DNA of 64,000 nt from contig JAFLST010000005.1 in the NCBI GenBank assembly GCA_022510815.1, positions 16,353 to 80,352 on the forward strand, read 5' to 3'. The position numbers and the translations under genes are program-made. The notes beneath the pieces are model-generated. The model did not search any database, was not told the DNA's origin, and saw only the letters and a program-made list of their open reading frames with translations. This DNA comes from Christensenellaceae bacterium. Lineage in GTDB: Bacteria; Bacillota; Clostridia; Christensenellales; Aristaeellaceae. Every line of letters begins with the position of its first letter. The stretch's first letter is position 1. Positions 59,397 to 64,000 of this stretch are shown here, in pieces.

Positions 59397-59795
59397 GATG
59401 GCCTTCCTCCTCAAAAAGTCTGTGCGCTTTCTGATGCGGGAGGAGGGCGCCTCTGGTCAGATGCCGCGCTCCTCCCAGATGACTACCGATGCATTTGTAC
59501 CGAAATTCTTCAACATATAAGCTGTACCTCCGATTTTTTTCATGGACGGCCTGTCCCTCAGGCCCGGATAGGTCTCCCCTGCTGTCCCCGTTACGGCGGC
59601 TGGGACAGCGCACAGACAGGCCGATGGACGTCTCTCACTTGGATGATGTCGGGATTATTCATACCGCCCTCCTTTATTTACTTCGTCAAAATGGGATTTT
59701 GACGAGTATTGCTGATGAATGCTCCCCGGCCGAGCCGGTCGAGACAATGGCGGGCCCGCGGACGGCGAGACGCCGACCGAAGCGCCGACCCTGAA
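59397..59795. other. noncoding stretch with nested stems and an inverted repeat
   Basis: No gene seen. CGGCCTGTC (59547-59555) pairs with GACAGGCCG (59615-59623), enclosing GCTGTCCC/GGGACAGC (59581-59588 with 59602-59609). Separately TCGTCAAAAT-GGG-ATTTTGACGA (59683-59705) is a perfect 10-base inverted repeat, suited to a repressor or a small hairpin. Confidence 0.5.
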
Positions 59796-60530
59796 TTACA
59801 AGGTGATTTCCAGCTTCACCGCGCGGCCGAGGAAGCTGCACTCGCTCAGCTGCACGGTCTGCGCGTCGTATTCGCGGTCATAGGACTGGAGCAGCACGCT
59901 GAAGCTGTCTAACTTTTTGATCTTGCGCAGGTAGCGGTGGGCATTGAACTCCACCAGCATCACCGCGTTATCGACGGGGCTCTGGGCGGGCACCATCAGC
60001 GCCACGTCTCCCGAGTGGATGCGGAAGCCCCGCATGGAGTCGTCCGGGGCCATATAATAGAAGACCTTGTCCGGGTTCGCGCCCTCGATGCGCCCGTTCT
60101 GGATGGGCACGAGCCGATGGTCGACGGGCTTCATCACCGCGTTCATCACCGGCACCCGCTTGAGCACGCTGGAGAGCGCGTCCAGCCACACGCTGCCCGT
60201 CACGCCCTCGTCCTTCTGCTCGTTCTCCTCGGCGTCGGGCCGCACCAGCGCGGGCTTGGGAGCCTTGGGCGGCTGGGGCTTCGCCGCCGGCTGCACCTGA
60301 AGCAGGTCCACCGTCGCCGCGATATCGTCCAGCGTGAAGTCCGCCTCCACCTGATCCCGCAGGCCGATGGTCTTCAGGATGCGCCGCGCCTGATCATCCG
60401 CGATGATCCGCGTCCCCGCCTCCACCGCCATGATATAGCTCTCGCTCACGCCGCACTTGCGAGCCACCTGCTTGGGGGTCAGCTTCGCCCGCAGGCGCTC
60501 GGTACGGATCAAATCGCCCAGTCTGCTCAT
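59796..60530 (-). CDS. XRE-family regulator with S24/LexA-like C-terminal domain
   Basis: 244 residues. Helix-turn-helix at about 3-60 (LGDLIRTERLRAKLTPKQVA, CGVSESYIMAVEAGTR), a Pro/Ala/Lys linker (about 85-110), then an S24-like fold with APDDSMRGFRIHSGDVALM (Ser) and HRYLRKIKKLDSFSVLLQS (candidate Lys). Such proteins are cI/LexA-like repressors, but the Ala-Gly cleavage site is not obvious, so it may be a non-cleaved sensor. No phage genes are nearby. ATG 60530 follows GGAGG. Confidence 0.85.
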   Translation of the reverse strand: MSRLGDLIRTERLRAKLTPKQVARKCGVSESYIMAVEAGTRIIADDQARRILKTIGLRDQVEADFTLDDIAATVDLLQVQPAAKPQPPKAPKPALVRPDAEENEQKDEGVTGSVWLDALSSVLKRVPVMNAVMKPVDHRLVPIQNGRIEGANPDKVFYYMAPDDSMRGFRIHSGDVALMVPAQSPVDNAVMLVEFNAHRYLRKIKKLDSFSVLLQSYDREYDAQTVQLSECSFLGRAVKLEITL

Positions 60531-60561
60531 CGGATTGTTCCTCCGCTCTTGATATGCCCCT

Positions 60562-60590
60562 ATTGTAGCGCATTTTTCCCCGGAGCGCAA
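60562..60590 (-). promoter_or_regulatory. predicted promoter of the XRE/S24 regulator
   Basis: On the minus strand TTGCGC (60590-60585), a 17-base spacer and TACAAT (60567-60562). Confidence 0.6.
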
Positions 60591-60643
60591 CCCCGCCCAT
60601 GTTCACACAGACTTCACACAGCCAGCGTATCATCGGTTGAATG

Positions 60644-60740
60644 CAAAAAAACTGACGCGCATGCCGTCGGTTTCTGATGGCAGGTCGAAGGGCCCGCGGG
60701 CCCTCCGGCGCCACCCATGAGTTTTTCGACACGCTGCCAG
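60644..60740 (-). repeat. structured dispersed repeat, copy E (P1-P2 part)
   Basis: Read on the minus strand: GTGTCGAAAAACTCATGGGTGG, shown here in parts as GTGTCGAAAAA and GGGTGGCGCCGGAGGGC, then CATGCGCGTCAGTTTT. P1 is rebuilt with many changed but still paired bases (GGAGGGC with GCCCTTC). The P3-P4 half is absent. It lies directly before the GH43 start. Confidence 0.6.
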
Positions 60741-60745
60741 AAAGG

Positions 60746-61924
60746 ATGAACGGTGTGGCGAACACGGCGTTTCATGATCCTCTCATCATTCCCGTCGAGG
60801 GCGGCTGGCTGGGCCTGAGCACCGACCTGAAGATCAAGGGCGTGCAGGCGCGGCGCTCCGACGACCTGCTCACTTGGAGCGACCCCTATCCCCTGCTCGG
60901 TCAGGCGCCCGCCTCCGTCCGGCGGCACACGGGCGTGGAGCGCTTCTGGGCCCCGGAGCTGGTGGAGCGAAACGGCAAGTGGCGGCTCTACGTCTGCGCG
61001 TCCCGGGTCGGCACCACCCAGAGCGTCATCGGGCTGGCGGAGGCGGACAATCCCCTCGGGCCCTACGCCTACATCGGCGACGTGCTCCAGACCAACCACG
61101 GCCCCCGCTTCACCCAGCCCAACGCCATCGACCCCTGCGTGTGCGCCGGGCGCGACGGTCGGGACTACCTGTTCTACGGCTCCTTCTTCGGCGGCATCCA
61201 CATCCTGCCGCTGACGGAGGAGGGCTTCCCCGCGGTGTTCGACGAGGGCCAGCTCGTCGCCGGCGGCGGACATCAGCCCATCGAGGGCGCGTACTGCGTC
61301 TACCACGAGCCGACGGACCGGTTCGTGCTGTTCACCTCGTGGGGCAGCCTGCGCTCGGACTACCACATCCGCGTCGGATACAGCCACGCCATCACCGGCC
61401 CCTACCTCGACAGCAACGGCTACCCGCTCACCGACCCCGACCCCGTCCACACCCCCGGCGACAAGCTCGTCGGCGGCTACCACTTCGGCCTGCCGGGCGT
61501 GCCGGAGGTCATGGCCACGGGGCACAACAGCATCGCGCGCATCGGCGGCGAGCCCTACGTCGTGCACCACGCGCGGCCCGAGGGCGACGAGCGGCGGCCC
61601 TTCCTGCAGATCCGGCGGCTGTTCTTCGCGGCGGACGGCCGGGCCATGGCGTGGCCCCTGACCTACAACGGCGCGCCCCTCATCCCGGTCGATTCGGCCC
61701 CCCGTCGCTGGCGGTTCGTCCACCTCTCCCGGGACAACTACGGCGTGGTCTACGGCGTGAGCATGGCGGCGGAGGAGGCCCGCATACGCATCGAGGGCAG
61801 CGGCATCACCGCGAGGGCCTTCTGCAAGGACTGGAAGGGCTTCGTCTTCCGGCAGGGGGACAGGACAGCCTGTACCCTCCTGTCGCCCGATGGAGAGGCG
61901 CTGTGGGGCATCGCGGAGGCATAG
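60746..61924 (+). CDS. GH43-family glycosidase (arabinan/xylan type)
   Basis: 392 residues, five-blade beta-propeller, intracellular. The catalytic triad reads as Asp in FHDPLI, Asp in NAIDPCV and Glu in PIEGAYCV, as in GH43. RFWAPELVERNGKWRLYVCAS and GGGHQPIEGAYCV resemble endo- or exo-arabinanases; the tail (about 290-390) is an added beta domain. ATG 60746 sits right after AAAGG; GTG 60755 has better spacing and could be the true start. Xylosidase or arabinofuranosidase activity are alternatives. Confidence 0.88.
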   Translation: MNGVANTAFHDPLIIPVEGGWLGLSTDLKIKGVQARRSDDLLTWSDPYPLLGQAPASVRRHTGVERFWAPELVERNGKWRLYVCASRVGTTQSVIGLAEADNPLGPYAYIGDVLQTNHGPRFTQPNAIDPCVCAGRDGRDYLFYGSFFGGIHILPLTEEGFPAVFDEGQLVAGGGHQPIEGAYCVYHEPTDRFVLFTSWGSLRSDYHIRVGYSHAITGPYLDSNGYPLTDPDPVHTPGDKLVGGYHFGLPGVPEVMATGHNSIARIGGEPYVVHHARPEGDERRPFLQIRRLFFAADGRAMAWPLTYNGAPLIPVDSAPRRWRFVHLSRDNYGVVYGVSMAAEEARIRIEGSGITARAFCKDWKGFVFRQGDRTACTLLSPDGEALWGIAEA

Positions 61925-61961
61925 CTCGCCGGAATGGAACGGCACAGGAGGAGATAAGCTG

Positions 61962-62495
61962 ATGGAGAAGGGCGGCATGATCGCGGAAACGGATCGCCTC
62001 ATTCTGCGAAGATATAAACAAGAGGATCTGCAGGACTTATATGCATATCTGTCAGACCCTGAAGTGCTGGCGTATGAACCCTACCGCCCTCTGACGCTTC
62101 AGCAAACGGAAGAAAACCTCCAATGGCGCATGGGAACGGACGAGATGATTGCCGTTGAGCTGAAAAGCTCCCGCAAAATGATTGGCAATGTCTATTTGGG
62201 CAGACGTGAGTTTGAGGCGCTCGAAATAGGCTATGTGTTCCATCGGGCCTTCTGGGGGCACGGCTACGCGGCCGAAAGCTGCGAGGCATTGATCCGGCAG
62301 GCATTTTCACGCGGCGTCCACAGAATCTTCGCGGAATGCGACCCGCGGAACGAGCGCTCATGGAGATTGCTCGAGCGATTGGGCTTTCAGCGCGAAGCTC
62401 ATTTGAAAAGGAACGTCTACTTCTGGAAGGATGAAAGCGACCGGCCCATCTGGAAGAACACCTATGTCTACGCCAGGCTGAACGCTGACGGATGA
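61962..62495 (+). CDS. GNAT-family acetyltransferase (RimJ/RimL-like)
   Basis: 177 residues. TDRLILRRYKQEDLQDLYAYL is the typical RimJ/RimL start; IGYVFHRAFWGHGYAAES is the acetyl-CoA loop and NERSWRLLERLGFQRE the final helix. AGGAGG lies 9 bases before the ATG. It sits 37 bases after the first GH43 gene. Its base usage is visibly more AT-rich than its neighbours (for example around 62010-62060), hinting at a separate origin. Confidence 0.9.
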   Translation: MEKGGMIAETDRLILRRYKQEDLQDLYAYLSDPEVLAYEPYRPLTLQQTEENLQWRMGTDEMIAVELKSSRKMIGNVYLGRREFEALEIGYVFHRAFWGHGYAAESCEALIRQAFSRGVHRIFAECDPRNERSWRLLERLGFQREAHLKRNVYFWKDESDRPIWKNTYVYARLNADG

Positions 62496-62573
62496 ATCCG
62501 CGAATGCCCGGCAGGAATCCGCCGCTTTCCGGCGAATGGTATGTCGATCCTTGACGAAAGCAGGTTGCGCCGC

Positions 62574-63545
62574 ATGAACGAGAAGAATTACCTTCACACC
62601 CCGTGGAACACGCCCTTCATCCCCCAGCGGGCCGACCCCTATGTGCTCCGGGACGGCGACCGCTGGTATTTCACCGCCTCCGTCCCCGCCTACGACCGGA
62701 TCGCCCTGCGCGGGGCCGATTCCCTCGCCGGGCTGCGCGACGCCGAGGAGGTCACCGTGTGGCACGCCCACGACAAGGGCGTCATGAGCAAGCACATCTG
62801 GGCCCCCGAGCTGCACAGGGTCGCCGGGCGCTGGTACATCTACTTCGCCGCCGGCGAGCAGGAGGACTGCTGGAAGATTCGCCCGTGGGCGCTGCGCTGC
62901 GAGAGCGACGATCCCCTCGCCGGGCCGTGGGTCGAGTGCGGCATGCTCCGGCGCGCCGACGGCGATGAGTTCAGCTTCACCGACTTCTCGCTGGACATGA
63001 CCGTCTTCGAGCACCGGGACCGGCTCTACTGCGTGTGGGCCGAGAAGGTCAGCGTCGGCAGGAAGATCTCCAACCTCTACATCGCCGAGATGGCCGACGC
63101 CCTCACCCTCAAGACCCCGCAGATGCTCCTCTGCTCCCCCACCTACGACTGGGAGCGCCACGGCTTCTGGGTCAACGAGGGGCCGACCTTCCTCGCCCAT
63201 GAGGGCCGGGTGTACCTGTCCTTCTCCGCCAGCGACACCAGCCCCGCCTACTGCATGGGCCTGCTCTGGGCCGACGCGGACGCCGACCTGATGGACGTCT
63301 CCGCGTGGCACAAGGTGAATCATCCCGTCTTCGCCACCAACCGGGAGCGCGGCCTCTTCGGCCCCGGTCACAACACCTTCTTCACCGACGCGGAGGGGCA
63401 GGTCTTCACCTCCTATCACGCCCGGCCCTACGACGAGATCATCGGCGACCCCCTCTACGACCCCAACCGCCACGCCTTCGTCATGCGCGTGCCCTTCAGG
63501 GACGGCATGCCGGTGTTTGATTCGGAGAATCAGATGTTCCAGTGA
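62574..63545 (+). CDS. GH43-family glycosidase (arabinofuranosidase-like)
   Basis: About 323 residues, beta-propeller, no signal peptide. Triad candidates are Asp in QRADPYVL, Asp in FSLDMTVF and Glu in VNEGPTFL. MSKHIWAPELHRVAGRWYIYFAA and GLFGPGHNTFFTDAEGQVF are typical of GH43 arabinofuranosidases and exo-arabinanases. Of two in-frame ATGs (62541, 62574) neither has a strong ribosome binding site; 62574 has AGG 9 bases upstream. With the GH43 at 60.7 kb it would debranch arabinan or arabinoxylan. Confidence 0.88.
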   Translation: MNEKNYLHTPWNTPFIPQRADPYVLRDGDRWYFTASVPAYDRIALRGADSLAGLRDAEEVTVWHAHDKGVMSKHIWAPELHRVAGRWYIYFAAGEQEDCWKIRPWALRCESDDPLAGPWVECGMLRRADGDEFSFTDFSLDMTVFEHRDRLYCVWAEKVSVGRKISNLYIAEMADALTLKTPQMLLCSPTYDWERHGFWVNEGPTFLAHEGRVYLSFSASDTSPAYCMGLLWADADADLMDVSAWHKVNHPVFATNRERGLFGPGHNTFFTDAEGQVFTSYHARPYDEIIGDPLYDPNRHAFVMRVPFRDGMPVFDSENQMFQ

Positions 63546-63560
63546 TGATGGTAATGATGA

Positions 63561-63588
63561 AGCCCGGCCTTGCTGGCCGGGCTTTTAT
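63561..63588 (+). terminator. rho-independent terminator after the second GH43 gene
   Basis: AGCCCGGCC, loop TTGCT, GGCCGGGCT, then TTTATTC: a perfect 9-bp stem 15 bases after the stop. Confidence 0.88.
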
Positions 63589-63690
63589 TCAGGTCGACAA
63601 AGTCAGAACTTTTGTCAAAACGCCGCACACGGCGCATAAAGCATATAGATATGCTGAACAGCCGATAATGCCGGCGGAGAGGATCAGCTC

Positions 63691-63798
63691 ATGAAAACTT
63701 CTCGATTCCTTACGCGTATCTGCAAAGCTGGACGGGCGATCACGGCAGTCACTTTTTCGTGTGAGCATCCGCCAATCTTGGGAGAATTCAAAGGATAG
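63691..63798 (+). CDS. possible 35-residue small protein
   Basis: ATG 63691 follows GGAGAGGATC by a good distance; the frame begins MKTSRFLTRICKAG and ends at TAG 63798. Basic at the start, no recognised family. Only the ribosome binding site supports it. Confidence 0.25.
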   Translation: MKTSRFLTRICKAGRAITAVTFSCEHPPILGEFKG

Positions 63799-63880
63799 AC
63801 AAAGGCCGCGTTAGAAAAAAGTATATTATCAGAGATATGTCAATGCGCTTACTGTCTTCATAAGCAAAAAGCGGTTATAG

Positions 63881-63944
63881 AAAAAGTGATCCCCGCTTCT
63901 GCCGACAAGTCGCTGTCAGCAGCGATCATGCTCGGAAAGCGGGG
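63881..63944 (-). terminator. probable terminator of the tRNA transcript
   Basis: On the minus strand CCCCGCTT pairs with AAGCGGGG across a loop that itself folds (CGCTG-CTGA-CAGCG); ACTTTTTC follows. It starts 7 bases past the tRNA 3' end. Confidence 0.6.
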
Positions 63945-63950
63945 AATTTT

Positions 63951-64000
63951 TGGCGCACCCGGCGGGATTCGAACCCACGGCCTACCGCTTAGGAGGCGGT
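63951..64000 (-). tRNA. tRNA-Arg (anticodon CCT), 3' part
   Basis: The minus strand shows the anticodon stem-loop CCGC-CTCCTAA-GCGG (anticodon CCT, reading AGG), the T arm GTGGG-TTCGAAT-CCCGC and the acceptor 3' strand with an encoded CCA at 63953-63951. The D arm and 5' end lie beyond the window. Confidence 0.92.

Larger units (their letters stand above)
63546..63950. other. AT-richer stretch beside the tRNA gene
   Basis: Beyond the terminator the stretch is visibly AT-richer than the rest (for example 63815-63880). It holds AGCATAT-AG-ATATGCT (63640-63655), a possible 35-residue reading frame and the tRNA terminator. The place next to a tRNA 3' end is a common integration site, but no integrase is seen. 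Confidence 0.45.

Noticed and set aside
59796..60530. Prophage region marked by the cI/LexA-like regulator
   Set aside because: No integrase, structural or replication phage genes nearby; neighbours are glycosidases and a zinc-ribbon protein.

Overview
The window is GC-rich DNA, densely coded on both strands, from what looks like a fermentative, plant-fibre-using Gram-positive anaerobe. The best guess is Bacillota, class Clostridia. The main evidence is the gene order priA-def-fmt-rsmB-rlmN-prpC-prkC-rsgA-rpe (16 to 26 kb, minus strand), which is the classic Firmicutes order. Supporting points are Gram-positive-type promoters with a 16 to 18 base spacer, strong AGGAGG ribosome binding sites, an orphan protein resembling the anaerobic ribonucleotide reductase tail, and many glycosidases with oligosaccharide or peptide ABC importers.

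Layout. 1-2.1 kb: minus-strand inositol-type catabolic genes (partial iolC kinase, class II aldolase) read from a DeoR regulator. 2.2-14.2 kb: plus-strand pectin-type locus with a GH105 unsaturated-uronyl hydrolase, an unidentified toroid protein, a complete Opp/Dpp importer (binding protein, two permeases, two ATPases), a GH28 enzyme and a sugar isomerase. 14.5-15.5 kb: small or damaged genes. 15.5-26.1 kb: the priA-to-rpe housekeeping operon. 26.5-33.1 kb: single genes, namely an orphan TAXI lipoprotein, a VOC protein, a glycosyltransferase, a GntR regulator, a phosphatase, an acetyltransferase, a B6 kinase and a membrane protein. 33.4-38.1 kb: an L,D-transpeptidase with four peptidoglycan-binding repeats, and a GGDEF-PAS-GGDEF-EAL protein. 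38.2-47.2 kb: hemicellulose genes (GH2, GH67 alpha-glucuronidase, metallo-hydrolase, GH39 beta-xylosidase) and an alpha/beta hydrolase. 47.3-57.6 kb: a second, minus-strand Opp-type importer. 58-64 kb: a cysteine-rich protein, an RNHCP protein, an XRE/S24 regulator, two GH43 arabinan-type enzymes around an acetyltransferase, and the 3' part of a tRNA-Arg(CCT).

Two things stand out. First, the second importer is enlarged in nearly every part. Its OppD-like ATPase carries an insertion of about 380 residues between the Q-loop and the signature motif. Its OppF-like ATPase is fused to two membrane segments and an external domain and has a coiled-coil insertion after Walker A. Its OppC-like permease has an external loop of about 220 residues, and its binding protein is 835 residues long. 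The first importer in the same window has ordinary ATPases, so the contrast is internal. Second, several intergenic gaps hold copies of structured repeats whose stems are kept by compensatory base changes (7.1-7.4, 11.8, 26.2-26.5, 58.9 and 60.7 kb; a second family lies at 14.2 and 41.5 kb). Three of these cassettes are bracketed by repeated sequence. They look like a dispersed, possibly mobile, RNA- or DNA-hairpin element family.

The inferred lifestyle is uptake and intracellular breakdown of pectin, xylan and arabinan fragments, with local regulators (DeoR, GntR, XRE/S24) and Ser/Thr kinase and c-di-GMP signalling. All functions are inferred from sequence reading alone; no database search was possible.
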